A stretch of 64,000 nt of DNA from Microbacterium luteolum (GTDB taxonomy: Bacteria; Actinomycetota; Actinomycetes; Actinomycetales; Microbacteriaceae): the NCBI RefSeq assembly GCF_039533965.1, contig NZ_BAAAUN010000001.1, positions 2,702,950 to 2,766,949 on the forward strand, given 5' to 3'. Positions 1 to 8,641 of the stretch are shown piece after piece (position 1 is the stretch's first letter; every line of letters starts with the position of its first letter). The position numbers were made by a program, and so were the translations under genes. Below the pieces are notes generated by a model. It saw only the letters and a list, made by a program, of their open reading frames with translations. It made no database searches and had not been told where the DNA came from.

Positions 1-1307
1 AGGAAGCCGGAGGCGAGCATGCCGAAGGCGGGAACCAGCGGCATGAGCGGGAGCCGGAAGGTGCGGGGAGCATCCGGGCGCTTGTATCGGAAGATGATGA
101 CCGACAAGCAGACCACGACGAACGCGGCCAGGATGCCGATGTTGGTGAGGTCCGCGACGGCCTTGATCGGGAACACGCCCGCGAGGAGTGCCGAGGCGAC
201 GCCGGCGATCCAGGTGACGCGCTGTGGGGTGCCATTTCGGTCGGTCTTGGCGAACCACCCCGGGAGGAGCCCATCGCGACTCATCGAGAACCACACGCGG
301 GTGACGCCGAGGAGGAAGGTGAGCATCACGGTGAGGATGGACAGGACGGCGAAGACGGAGATGATGGTGGCGATCACGGGCAGCCCGACGCTCGTGAACG
401 CGGACGCGAACCCGGCCGTGGGGTCGATCTCCTTCCAGTTCTGCATGCCCGTCAGCACGAGCGTGGCGGCGACGTAGAGCAGCATCGCGATGATCAGCGA
501 GAGGATGATGGCCTTCGGCATGTGCTTCTTGCCGTCCTTCGCCTCCTCAGCGGCGGTGCTCATGGCGTCGTAGCCGAACACGGCGAAGAACACGGTCGCG
601 GCGCCGGCGAGCACGGGACCGAAGCCGCTGGGCATGAACGGGTTGTAGTTGTTCGCATCGATGTAGAAGACGCCCAGGCCGATGATGAACAGGATCAGGA
701 GCACTTTGATCGCGACTGCGACGAGCTCGAAGCGCCCGAAGGCCTTGGTTCCGCGGGCGAGGATCCACGTCACGAGCAGGCAGACAGCGATGGCGGGAAT
801 GTTGACGATTCCGCCCTTGCCCTCGTCGGCCGTGGAGGTCATCCACGTCGGCATGTGGATGCCCACCCCGGAAAGGAAGGCGTCGAAGTAGCCGGAGATG
901 CCGATGGCGACGACGGCAACGATGGCGATGTATTCGAGCAGCAAGTCCCACCCGATGAACCAGCCGATGACCTCGCCAAGGGCGACGTAGCCGTACGTGT
1001 ATGCGGACCCTGCCCTGGGGATCATGCCGGCGAACTCGGCATAGGAGAGAGCGGCAGCCGCCGACGCGAGCCCGGCGATCAGGAAGGAGATGAGCACGGC
1101 GGGTCCCGCTCCCGGGGTTCCTTGGCTCCCTGCCGCCACCAACCCGGCGAGGGAGAAGATGCCGACGCCGATGATGCCGCCGACGCCGATCGCCGTGAGC
1201 TGCCACAGACCCAGCGACTTGAAGAGCCCGCTGTTCTTACTCTCGGCCTCCATGTCGTCGATGGGCTTGCGCCGCATGATCGACTGGGATGGATCTTTTG
1301 CACTCAT
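1..1307 (-). CDS. APC-family amino acid permease (3' end outside window)
   Basis: This integral membrane transporter probably imports or exchanges amino acids using ion coupling. It reads leftwards off the window, so about 435 N-terminal residues are present and the C-terminus is missing. After a short cytoplasmic N-terminus, the first helix carries the APC signature GVGGIIGVGIF, and hydrophobic segments then alternate with short loops. The pattern is closest to the cationic amino acid/YfnA branch, which normally has 12-14 helices in about 480-500 residues. The ATG at 1307 is preceded by a GAGGAG ribosome site. No partner gene is visible. The substrate cannot be told from sequence; the family assignment is firm. 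Confidence 0.85.
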   Translation of the reverse strand, partial: MSAKDPSQSIMRRKPIDDMEAESKNSGLFKSLGLWQLTAIGVGGIIGVGIFSLAGLVAAGSQGTPGAGPAVLISFLIAGLASAAAALSYAEFAGMIPRAGSAYTYGYVALGEVIGWFIGWDLLLEYIAIVAVVAIGISGYFDAFLSGVGIHMPTWMTSTADEGKGGIVNIPAIAVCLLVTWILARGTKAFGRFELVAVAIKVLLILFIIGLGVFYIDANNYNPFMPSGFGPVLAGAATVFFAVFGYDAMSTAAEEAKDGKKHMPKAIILSLIIAMLLYVAATLVLTGMQNWKEIDPTAGFASAFTSVGLPVIATIISVFAVLSILTVMLTFLLGVTRVWFSMSRDGLLPGWFAKTDRNGTPQRVTWIAGVASALLAGVFPIKAVADLTNIGILAAFVVVCLSVIIFRYKRPDAPRTFRLPLMPLVPAFGMLASGF

Positions 1308-1535
1308 CAGATGCTCCTCAGTTGGTGCCGCGACCATCACTGCCCTGTGACGGTCAGCCCAGTATGTACCTGGAGACGCCCCGCGAAAGGTGACTGATCC
1401 TGAACGCTACTGTTTAGGCTCACGGCAGCGCGATGCCGGTGTACTCAGCGAGCGGGATCCCCGCGAGGCTCGGGGCTGAGGCGTCGTAGAGTCGTCTGAC
1501 GGCAGCAGGGCGGGAGGGACCGAGAGGGAGCGAAT

Positions 1536-3986
1536 GTGCACGGCGTGGTTCTCGCGGGCGTGATCCGGTCGCGCACGGTGGTGCTCACCGGCGCCCGTGC
1601 CCCGGCGACTCTCGACCTCGCACGGCGGTTCGCCGAGGCCGACTGGCGTGTGATCGTCGCCGACAGCGAACCCAACCTGACGGCGAATTCGCGGGCAGTG
1701 CAGCGCGCCTATCGGGTGCCGTCTGCGCGGTTCCGTCCGGTCGAGTTCGCGCGGGCGATCGCCGGTATCGCGCGACGCCACCGGGCCGATCTCATCGTCC
1801 CCACCTGCGAGGAGACTTACTGGCTCAGCGCCGTGCTCACGGCGGATGATGTCGCGGAACCGCCAGGACAGACGATTGACGATCGCTGCGTGAAGAGCGA
1901 TCTCGCCCTGCTCCGCGCCCGGCTGTTCGCCTCGGAGTCGGATCTGCTCGCGCGCCTGCATCACAAGGGACGATTCGTCGCACTGCTCGACGAACTCGGC
2001 TTGCCGCACCCGCGCACGGAGGTCGTCTCGTCGGCGATCGAGTGGCGACGCCGACGCCTGGCCCGCGCCGGGTGGCTTTCGGGGGCGAGGGTCGTGAAGC
2101 CGGCGCTGTCGCGCTTCGGCAGCCGCACCATGATGGTGCCCGCGGGGGAGCCGCTTCCCGACGTGGGTCGGATCACGGCTGATCAGCCCTGGATCATCCA
2201 GGAGCGGGTGGCCGGTCGGGAGCTGTGCACCTACGCGGTCGCGGTCGCAGGACGGCTCACGGCTTTCGTCCTCTACGCGCCCGTCTGGCGAGCCGGTCGT
2301 GGAGCCGGGGTGGCGTTCGAACGCATCGAGGAGAGCGACCGGGTCCATGTCGCCGCACGATCTCTGGCCGCGAGCCTCGCGGCCGGCCTGAGCTTCTCCG
2401 GTCAGTTCGGCCTCGATCTGATGGAGACCGACTCGGGGCTCACCATCCTCGAATGCAATCCTCGAGCGACCAGCGGCATCCACCTCTTCGCTCCTGGCGA
2501 TCGGCTCGCCGATGCGTTCGCGCCGGCTCTCTCCGCCGACACCGACGGCTCGGGCGAGGCCCTCGAGCTCGTCACGGCATCCCGCACGGTGGTGCGCCTC
2601 GGAGTGCCGCATCTCCTGTACGGGCCCGGGGGCATGCGGTCGGTGAGTGACGCCGGTCGCTTCGTTCGTCAGTTGCGGGCGCCTGATGTGCTCCGGGAAC
2701 CCGGCGACCGCGTGGCGTTGGGGACACTCGCGCGATCCGTTCTGGTGCAGCTTCGCACCGCGGGGGCCGCTCGCGTGTCGACTCTCGCCGCCTCCACGCA
2801 TGACATCGAGTGGAACGGGGAGCCGGTCCGGTTGCCCTCCCGAGCGGTACAGCACGGCGGGGCCGATGCGTTCGCGGCCGCCGTCACCCGTGCGGGCGGT
2901 ACCCGCGACGTCGCATCCAACGTCGACGTCACCCTCTCGGTCGTGGCGGTCGGCGGCGAGCGACTGCCGTTGACCACGCCCTCATCCCGCACTCCGCGCC
3001 CGGGCGTGCAGAGTGAAGAGACCGATCCGCAGAGCTACGTCGTGTCCCCAGTGACGCACTACCTGCACTATGCCCGCGAGGAGGTGGGGGAGCTGCGTTC
3101 CCGGGTGGCCCGCCTCGCGGCTGAGGGTCTGCTGCACGTCCTCGGGATGGCGTTCGCCGTGTCGCATATCGACGATGTCGCGTTCGTGGGCAACTCCCTG
3201 ATCTCCACCAATCTGCATCCGCAGCTCGACGAGGCGGAGGTGGCCGGGCTCACCGAAGCGCTGCAGCGGTCGCATCCGCATCTCGCCATCGGCTGGCGCA
3301 GCGTGCACGGGCGCGGCAACCTGCTGCCCGAGACGTTGCGCCGGTGCGGCTATCGGCTCATTCCCGCGCGCAGCGTCCTGTTCACCGAGACGCGCGGCAC
3401 CGGATGGGCGCGGGTGCGCGACACCGTGCGCGATCGCGCCGTGTACGAAGGCTCGGCCTATCGGGCGCGGCCCGCACCGCTCGACCCCGTCACCGGCATG
3501 TCGCCCCTCGTCATGCGCGAGCGGATCGCCCAGCTATACACGCAGCTGTACGTCGACAAGTACTCGCGGCTCAACCCTCGCTACACCGCCGCGTTCATCG
3601 GCGTCGCGCAGCAGAGCGGGCTCCTGGAGTTCGTCCTGCTCGAACACGAGGGTGACGCTCGCATCGACGGCGTCTTCGGGTTCCGCGTGGCGAACGGCTT
3701 CCTCGCCGCTCCTGTTCTCGGCTACGACACGCGGCTCCCGCAGGAGCTCGGCCTCTATCGGATGCTCAGCTATCTCGTGGCCCGCACCGCCAACGAGAAC
3801 GGGGTCCAGCTGCACAACTCGAGCGGGGTGGCCGCGTTCAAGCGCAACCGAGGGGCCGAGCCGGAATTCGAGTACACCGCGGTGTACACGCACCACCTTC
3901 CGTGGCGGCACCGAGCAGGATGGCGTCTACTGGAGACGGTGGTGCGGGCGGTCGCCGTCCCGATGGTGCGTCGCGAAGGGCTCTGA
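1536..3986 (+). CDS. ATP-grasp ligase fused to GNAT-like acyltransferase domain
   Basis: This is an 816-residue two-part protein. Residues about 10-330 form an ATP-grasp unit: the ATP-binding lysine lies in VVKPALSRFG near residue 186, an IIQERVAGREL strand follows, and the metal-binding ECNPRATSG is near 306. ATP-grasp enzymes make acyl-phosphates and join carboxylates to amines. Residues about 510-800 resemble a GNAT/FemAB-like acyltransferase fold, ending in a segment with AAFKRNRGAEPEFEYT. A single chain might activate a carboxylate and also transfer an acyl or aminoacyl group, perhaps for a small peptide-like metabolite; this is inference. The GTG start at 1536 is set by GAGGGAG six to seven bases upstream. 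It stands alone, with the next gene convergent 8 bases away. Confidence 0.75.
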   Translation: MHGVVLAGVIRSRTVVLTGARAPATLDLARRFAEADWRVIVADSEPNLTANSRAVQRAYRVPSARFRPVEFARAIAGIARRHRADLIVPTCEETYWLSAVLTADDVAEPPGQTIDDRCVKSDLALLRARLFASESDLLARLHHKGRFVALLDELGLPHPRTEVVSSAIEWRRRRLARAGWLSGARVVKPALSRFGSRTMMVPAGEPLPDVGRITADQPWIIQERVAGRELCTYAVAVAGRLTAFVLYAPVWRAGRGAGVAFERIEESDRVHVAARSLAASLAAGLSFSGQFGLDLMETDSGLTILECNPRATSGIHLFAPGDRLADAFAPALSADTDGSGEALELVTASRTVVRLGVPHLLYGPGGMRSVSDAGRFVRQLRAPDVLREPGDRVALGTLARSVLVQLRTAGAARVSTLAASTHDIEWNGEPVRLPSRAVQHGGADAFAAAVTRAGGTRDVASNVDVTLSVVAVGGERLPLTTPSSRTPRPGVQSEETDPQSYVVSPVTHYLHYAREEVGELRSRVARLAAEGLLHVLGMAFAVSHIDDVAFVGNSLISTNLHPQLDEAEVAGLTEALQRSHPHLAIGWRSVHGRGNLLPETLRRCGYRLIPARSVLFTETRGTGWARVRDTVRDRAVYEGSAYRARPAPLDPVTGMSPLVMRERIAQLYTQLYVDKYSRLNPRYTAAFIGVAQQSGLLEFVLLEHEGDARIDGVFGFRVANGFLAAPVLGYDTRLPQELGLYRMLSYLVARTANENGVQLHNSSGVAAFKRNRGAEPEFEYTAVYTHHLPWRHRAGWRLLETVVRAVAVPMVRREGL

Positions 3987-3994
3987 CGGCGAGG

Positions 3995-4768
3995 TCAGGC
4001 GGACTTCGCACCCGCGGGGTTCAGCCGCTTGCGCGCGAGGACCGCGATGAGGAGCACGACCGCGAGGGCGACTCCGGCGATGTTCGCCAGGGGTGACGGT
4101 GAGTCGGGGTTCACCTGGGTGCTGATGACGGAGAAGTCCCAGAGCCCATGGGCGGCCATCGCGATCACCAGAGCACCGGTACTGCGGAGGACGAGGTAGA
4201 ACACGAACCCCGTGGCGGTGGTGGCGACGACCTGGACCAGCGCCTGCGGGCCGGCGACGAAGATGTTCGTGCCGTGCGCGAGCCCGAAGATCACGGTGGT
4301 CCACAGCCCGACCTTGAACTCGCTGAATCCGCCGTCGCGGAAGGCGGAGACTCCGATGCCGCGGAACACGAGCTCTTCGCCGAAGCCGACCATCATGGTC
4401 GAGATGAACAGCAGCAGCGCGAAGACGATGCCCTTCTCGCCGAGGCCGCTGTAGTTGGTGATGATCAGCGCGCAGACGAGCACGATCGCGGGCACGACGA
4501 GGGTCCAGCGTCGGAACCGTCTGCCTTCCACGAAGATCTCCTGCCATCGGCCCAGGTACCCCGTGATTCCGATCGCGAAGAGGATGCCGAGTCCGACGGG
4601 GATGACGTACGACCTGATCAGGTAGTCCACCGACGTGGGCTGCGCGTACCCGACGTCCTGACCGGCGGTGAGGAAGATGCCCGTCGCCTGGACGATGGCG
4701 ATGTAGACCGCCACGATGACGAGGTAATGCCACACGCGCAGCCGGCGCGGTGAGGTGGAGGTGTTCAT
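3995..4768 (-). CDS. CPBP (CAAX/Abi-type) intramembrane metalloprotease
   Basis: This 257-residue polytopic membrane protein belongs to the CPBP family. It carries the three family motifs: EELVFRG (E131, E132, R136), FGLAHG (H165) and HGLWD (H207, D211). In known members these residues bind the catalytic metal and water. Bacterial CPBP proteins process small peptides, serve in bacteriocin self-immunity, or act as scaffolds; the substrate here is unknown. About seven to eight hydrophobic helices are visible. It is divergent from a TetR-type regulator, and an 11-bp-arm dyad lies between them, so repression by that regulator is likely. A TATAGA box on the minus strand around 4786-4791 gives a short leader without a clear Shine-Dalgarno site. 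The C-terminus is a short charged tail. Confidence 0.88.
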   Translation of the reverse strand: MNTSTSPRRLRVWHYLVIVAVYIAIVQATGIFLTAGQDVGYAQPTSVDYLIRSYVIPVGLGILFAIGITGYLGRWQEIFVEGRRFRRWTLVVPAIVLVCALIITNYSGLGEKGIVFALLLFISTMMVGFGEELVFRGIGVSAFRDGGFSEFKVGLWTTVIFGLAHGTNIFVAGPQALVQVVATTATGFVFYLVLRSTGALVIAMAAHGLWDFSVISTQVNPDSPSPLANIAGVALAVVLLIAVLARKRLNPAGAKSA

Positions 4769-4787
4769 GGCGGTGGACCCGTTTCTC

Positions 4788-4861
4788 TATAGTCATGAAG
4801 TGTCTACTGTCACTTCATGACAGAGCGTAGCTCATCCACGGCGTATAGTCACTATGTGACA
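4788..4861. promoter_or_regulatory. Divergent promoter/operator region with duplicated TetR sites
   Basis: A perfect 11-bp inverted repeat (GTCATGAAGTG at 4792-4802, CACTTCATGAC at 4811-4821) and a second dyad GTCAC-TAT-GTGAC (4848-4860) lie between the CPBP protease and the TetR gene. Two stretches about 39 bases apart look duplicated: TACTGTcacttcATG (4805-4819) and TATAGTcactatGTG (4844-4858). Each is a -10-like hexamer, six bases, then a start codon in the same frame. Binding here would overlap the start points of both genes. Confidence 0.65.
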
Positions 4862-5482
4862 GAAACTCGGGTGCCCATCGATCTGCGCCGCCGTCCGGAT
4901 GCACGCCTGCAGGTGTCTCGTCTGGCCGCGGAACTCTTCTGGCGAGACGGGGTTTCGGCCACGCGCGGGGACGACATCGCCGCAGCGGCGGGGATCGCGA
5001 CGCGCACCCTGTGGCGATACTTCCGCTCCAAGGAGGCGTGCGTCGAGCCGGTCCTGGCGGAGTCCGGGCGCCGGTTCATGTCAGTCCTCGCCGCCTGGCC
5101 CCTCGATGTGAGCATCGAGGACTTCCTGGAGGCGGCTCGCATCCCGGGGCCGGTGACGTACACCGAGGACGACCTGCACGCGTCGCGGATGATCCGGCTC
5201 GGGTTCGACGAACCCGCCCTCCGCAGCGCGTGGTTGATGGTGTGCGATGACGCCGAGCGCCAGTGCGCGCGGATCTTCGGAGAACGGCTCGGGCAGGACG
5301 CGATGAGCCGGGAGGTTCAGCAGATCGCGGCGTCGGTGTCCGGCGCGGTTCGCGTGCTGAACGACTCGCTCAGCGTCGACTTCGTCGACCGAGGTATCAA
5401 GCCCGACGGTCAGGACGTGCTGGATGCGCTTGCGCGAGCGGTCAGGGATGGGAGCAACGGCCGCGTCGGTCCCGCGCTCTGA
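4856..5482 (+). CDS. TetR/AcrR-family transcriptional regulator
   Basis: This is a 208-residue DNA-binding repressor. The N-terminal helix-turn-helix is clear (GDDIAAAAGIATRTLWRYF, about residues 31-49), followed by a variable alpha-helical ligand domain. Its likely targets are its own promoter and the divergent CPBP protease, because dyads overlap both starts. I chose the GTG at 4856, which follows the near-consensus TATAGT (4844-4849) by six bases and suggests a leaderless mRNA. An in-frame ATG at 4817, also six bases after a TANNNT box (TACTGT), would add 13 residues and cannot be excluded. The inducer is unknown. The next gene is convergent. Confidence 0.85.
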   Translation: MTETRVPIDLRRRPDARLQVSRLAAELFWRDGVSATRGDDIAAAAGIATRTLWRYFRSKEACVEPVLAESGRRFMSVLAAWPLDVSIEDFLEAARIPGPVTYTEDDLHASRMIRLGFDEPALRSAWLMVCDDAERQCARIFGERLGQDAMSREVQQIAASVSGAVRVLNDSLSVDFVDRGIKPDGQDVLDALARAVRDGSNGRVGPAL

Positions 5483-5508
5483 GCACAGCGCGTGCAGCCG
5501 CCCGTCGA

Positions 5509-6717
5509 TCACCGCGCGAGCGTGTCGTCCAGCCAGTCCAGCACGCGGCGATTGAGCAACGAGCGGTTTCGCATCGAGCAGTGCCCGCCGGCTCCTTCCG
5601 CGGCGGTGAGCTCGAGCACCGTGGCGTCATGCAGCGCCGCCGCGAAGGCCGGGACGGCCGCGGCGATCGGGTCGCCCTCGGCCTGCGTCAACAGAACCGG
5701 GCAGCGGATGGCGTCGACATCGTCGATGCGGTACTCGGCGCTCTTCGCGAGGAAGCTGCGCAGATCGCTCACCCCGTTGACCCAGAATCCTCGTTGGATG
5801 ATCGACCAGCGCAGCTTCCGGTTGCTCTCGATGACGCCCATCAGCCGGTCGAGCACGCTGTCGTCGAGGGTCAGGAGGTTCGCCGCCTCGTCTTCGGTCG
5901 CGCCGAGCTGGCGCGCGAATCCCGCGAGACCGGCCCCGAGGTCCCACTGACCCGGATCCGCGATGCACGCGGCGATCCGCGAGTCGCCCGAGGCCGCGCG
6001 CGGTGCCAGGTAGCCGCCGAGGCTCCAGCCGCTGACCACGATGCGGTCGGGGTCGACGAGGGGCGACGTGAGAGCGTGATCGATCACGGCTGACACGACC
6101 ACTTCCCAGTCCGGTCGCATCGGCACGCCCTGCTCGAAGAGCACGGCGCCCTGCCCTGGGCCGTCGAACAGGAGGCAGTGGTACCCCCGCTGCAGTGCGG
6201 CGACCGCCGAGGCGAAATAGGAGTCCGTCACCGTCGCGTCGTAGCCGTTCACGAGGATGAGGAGCGGACGCACCTCGTCCTCGTGGCCGACTGCGGGAAT
6301 CAGATAGACGGGAATCCGCGCGTCTCCCAGCGCCACGGACGCCGGCTGGACGCCGCGAAGAGCCAACCCCGCATCGAAGGCCGAGATCTGCCGGCGGAAC
6401 CCCTCGAGCAGCCGCGGGTCGACGGGGTCGCCGAACAGCGGGTGATAGGCGCTGGCGTAGAAAGCGCTCGCCCGCAGGTAGAGGTCGGATGCGCTCTGCC
6501 GCCCCCGCGCCGCCGCGGCATCCGCCTCCGACCGCAGGCGATCGCCCGCGCTGACCCACGCGTCGAAGAACGCGCCGTCGTCCCCGTCCCCGACGGCGGC
6601 GGCGACGGCGGCGACCTCCCCGTGATCGCCTCCACCGGAGGGCGTGTAGCCCCACATCCATGTGCCGAACTCCTCATGGAACGGATCGCTGAACAGGGCT
6701 CCCGGTGACGCGCTCAT
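5509..6717 (-). CDS. Alpha/beta hydrolase, FrsA/dienelactone hydrolase-like
   Basis: This is a 402-residue cytoplasmic serine hydrolase with a long helical N-terminal part (about 1-120) and an alpha/beta-hydrolase core. The visible triad is the nucleophile S232 in GWSLGG, D349 in QAEGDP and H379 in GAGGHCSMRN. The size and the N-terminal extension fit the FrsA-like/2,6-dihydroxypseudooxynicotine hydrolase group, whose members cleave carbon-carbon or ester bonds. The actual substrate is unknown. The ATG at 6717 follows TAGCGT by exactly six bases, so the transcript is probably leaderless. It has no operon partner: the neighbours are a convergent TetR gene and a divergent secreted protein. Confidence 0.82.
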   Translation of the reverse strand: MSASPGALFSDPFHEEFGTWMWGYTPSGGGDHGEVAAVAAAVGDGDDGAFFDAWVSAGDRLRSEADAAAARGRQSASDLYLRASAFYASAYHPLFGDPVDPRLLEGFRRQISAFDAGLALRGVQPASVALGDARIPVYLIPAVGHEDEVRPLLILVNGYDATVTDSYFASAVAALQRGYHCLLFDGPGQGAVLFEQGVPMRPDWEVVVSAVIDHALTSPLVDPDRIVVSGWSLGGYLAPRAASGDSRIAACIADPGQWDLGAGLAGFARQLGATEDEAANLLTLDDSVLDRLMGVIESNRKLRWSIIQRGFWVNGVSDLRSFLAKSAEYRIDDVDAIRCPVLLTQAEGDPIAAAVPAFAAALHDATVLELTAAEGAGGHCSMRNRSLLNRRVLDWLDDTLAR

Positions 6718-6723
6718 GCCTGA

Positions 6724-6729
6724 ACGCTA
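6724..6729 (-). promoter_or_regulatory. -10 box of a probable leaderless promoter
   Basis: TAGCGT on the minus strand ends six bases before the ATG of the hydrolase gene, and no ribosome-binding site is visible. Confidence 0.55.
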
Positions 6730-6849
6730 GACGCGGCGCGCGTGCGTGTCACCGCAGCGGAGGACATTGGCGACCTGGGTCCCCACGGGTGCGCACGAGC
6801 ACGTCGTGCTGGGGACTCAGGTCTCTCGCGAACGGTCCGGGTCTGCTCC

Positions 6850-6855
6850 TAGCGT
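6850..6855 (+). promoter_or_regulatory. -10 box of a probable leaderless promoter
   Basis: TAGCGT ends seven bases before the ATG at 6863 of the wall-anchored protein. It supports that start over upstream in-frame codons, which would lie before the promoter. Confidence 0.5.
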
Positions 6856-6862
6856 CGGGTTC

Positions 6863-8593
6863 ATGACTGAAACCTCGATCGCCGTCCGACGCCGTCTGAG
6901 CCGTGTCGTGGCCGCTGCGATCGGACTCGGCTTCGCCGCCACGAGCATCCTCGTGGCCTCTCCGGCGCTCGCCGCCGTCGACGGCGACCTCGCCACCACC
7001 ACCACCGTGGAGATCGCCGGCGACCTCCAGCTGCAGTCGATCCGCTACGAGTTCCAGGAGGATGGCATGCCGGCCGCCCCCGGGCCCAACGTCGAACCGG
7101 GCCCCTCCAGCACGACCTCATCGGCGACGTGGTCTCTCGGCACGACGGCGGGCTCCCTGCACTCGCAGATGGTGGCCCGGATCGTCGACTTCGACCGGAC
7201 GACGGACTACTGGATCAAGGCGTTCGCCTATGTGCAGGAAAGCAGCCTGATCTACGGCAGCGACTGCCAGATCTTCCACGGCGACCCCGCCGCCGCGGGT
7301 GCGGAACCGCTGGCCGAGGAGAACTCCCCGTACCAGTGCTGGTCGCATGGACACAGCAACACCTCGGGCGAGCATCCTCGGCGGCTGTTCACCGAGACCT
7401 TCACGATCACCTCGCTGAACTGGGCGACGGCGCGCGGCGCCATCATGCCGCAGGGCACCCTGAAGCTCGGCGACGGACACCTCGAGTCCCCGAGCACCCG
7501 CTTCATCGTCGATGGCCGCTGGTACCCGAGCGACCCGGCCGAGCAGGGGCCGTACGTCACCATCGAGTCGGGTGCGACCTTGAACTTCGCGGCCTTCCGC
7601 CGCAACGGAGAATCGGATGCCAACGCGGAGGGCCTGTTCTCCTACCGGATCTACGACGGCGGCGTGCCCACCCGGTTCTGGGTGTCGGGCATGGCCTCGA
7701 ACTGGCGCGGGGTCGAGTTCAACTGGGATTACGACTGCAAGATCTACGACGGCGACCCGCTCGCCGGAGCCCTCCCCGTCAGCGCATCGCCGTACAGCTG
7801 CGACATGTCGACGACCAAGATCGACGGCAACGCCGACTACCGGGTCGACTTCACGGTGAGCGTCGGCGCGATCGAGACCCTCGGTCCGCTTCAGGCCCGC
7901 GACCTGATCGCCGTCGGCTGCGGGGACCCGACCGACGCGTGCTACTTCGTGCCGACGGCGGACGACGCCGTCGTCGAGCCCGGCAAGGTGCTCGGCGCCC
8001 CCTACGCGAACACCGGATCGGAGGAGGCCGACTACTCGTTCTACTACGCCACCAACCGCTCGGTGACGCACACGTTCGACCTGACGGTCTCCGCCGAGGT
8101 CAACGTGTTCGACGTCTTCAAGGCGTCGATCAAGGCGGCGTACGGATATGAGAACACGAACGAGACCGACAAGAAGTGGGTGGCGACCATGAAGGTCCCG
8201 GCCCACGAGGAGGGCTGGTTCGAGTTCGCGCCCGCCTACCGGAAGATCTCCGGCGACTTCCTCTTCGAGGTGGATGGCACCTGGTATCGCGTCACCGGCG
8301 GCAGCTACACCGTTCCGGATGATCGGCTGACGGGGCAGCTGTCGTCCTTCACGCGACCCGTCGTGTCGTCTCCGGGCGGGGGTGGAGTGGGTGCGGAGCC
8401 TCCGACGACGACCGCACCGCTCAACCCGGCGCTGGCCGGATCGGCCGGCAGGGGCGGAAGCGGGAAGCTCGCAGCGACAGGTGCCGACGTCGACGTGGCG
8501 GCGATCTGGGTGGCGATCGCGGCCGTACTGGCCGGTGCCGGGCTGCTCAGCACGAGGTTCGTGCGACGCCGCTCTGCCCGACGTTCGCTCTGA
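6863..8593 (+). CDS. Secreted protein with LAxTG cell-wall sorting signal
   Basis: This 576-residue protein is exported and probably anchored to peptidoglycan. It has a signal peptide (RRRLSR, a hydrophobic stretch, then SPALAA) and a C-terminal sorting signal made of LAATG at 536-540, a hydrophobic helix and the basic tail RRRSARRSL. LAxTG is the motif recognised by actinobacterial class E sortases. The centre is rich in aromatic and threonine residues and has pairs of cysteines. Residues about 390-490 (from VTHTFDLTVSAEV to VPAHEEGWFEF) look like alternating amphipathic strands, reminiscent of aerolysin/ETX-MTX2-type beta pore formers, but this is only a resemblance. The ATG at 6863 is chosen because it begins the signal peptide and follows a -10 box by seven bases. 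No sortase gene is in the window. Confidence 0.75.
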   Translation: MTETSIAVRRRLSRVVAAAIGLGFAATSILVASPALAAVDGDLATTTTVEIAGDLQLQSIRYEFQEDGMPAAPGPNVEPGPSSTTSSATWSLGTTAGSLHSQMVARIVDFDRTTDYWIKAFAYVQESSLIYGSDCQIFHGDPAAAGAEPLAEENSPYQCWSHGHSNTSGEHPRRLFTETFTITSLNWATARGAIMPQGTLKLGDGHLESPSTRFIVDGRWYPSDPAEQGPYVTIESGATLNFAAFRRNGESDANAEGLFSYRIYDGGVPTRFWVSGMASNWRGVEFNWDYDCKIYDGDPLAGALPVSASPYSCDMSTTKIDGNADYRVDFTVSVGAIETLGPLQARDLIAVGCGDPTDACYFVPTADDAVVEPGKVLGAPYANTGSEEADYSFYYATNRSVTHTFDLTVSAEVNVFDVFKASIKAAYGYENTNETDKKWVATMKVPAHEEGWFEFAPAYRKISGDFLFEVDGTWYRVTGGSYTVPDDRLTGQLSSFTRPVVSSPGGGGVGAEPPTTTAPLNPALAGSAGRGGSGKLAATGADVDVAAIWVAIAAVLAGAGLLSTRFVRRRSARRSL

Positions 8594-8604
8594 CCACCGC
8601 CGAG

Positions 8605-8630
8605 GCGGGGCCCCGAGGTGCGGGCCCCGC
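8605..8630. terminator. Hairpin between convergent genes
   Basis: Arms GCGGGGCCC (8605-8613) and GGGCCCCGC (8622-8630) form a stable stem without a T-tract. It lies between two convergent stop codons and could serve both strands. Confidence 0.6.
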
Positions 8631-8641
8631 TGCGGCGACGG

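Noticed and set aside
4817..4855. ATG at 4817 as the definite start of the TetR gene
   Set aside because: It lies inside a perfect operator dyad and adds 13 residues unlike the family; it remains possible but the GTG at 4856 fits better.
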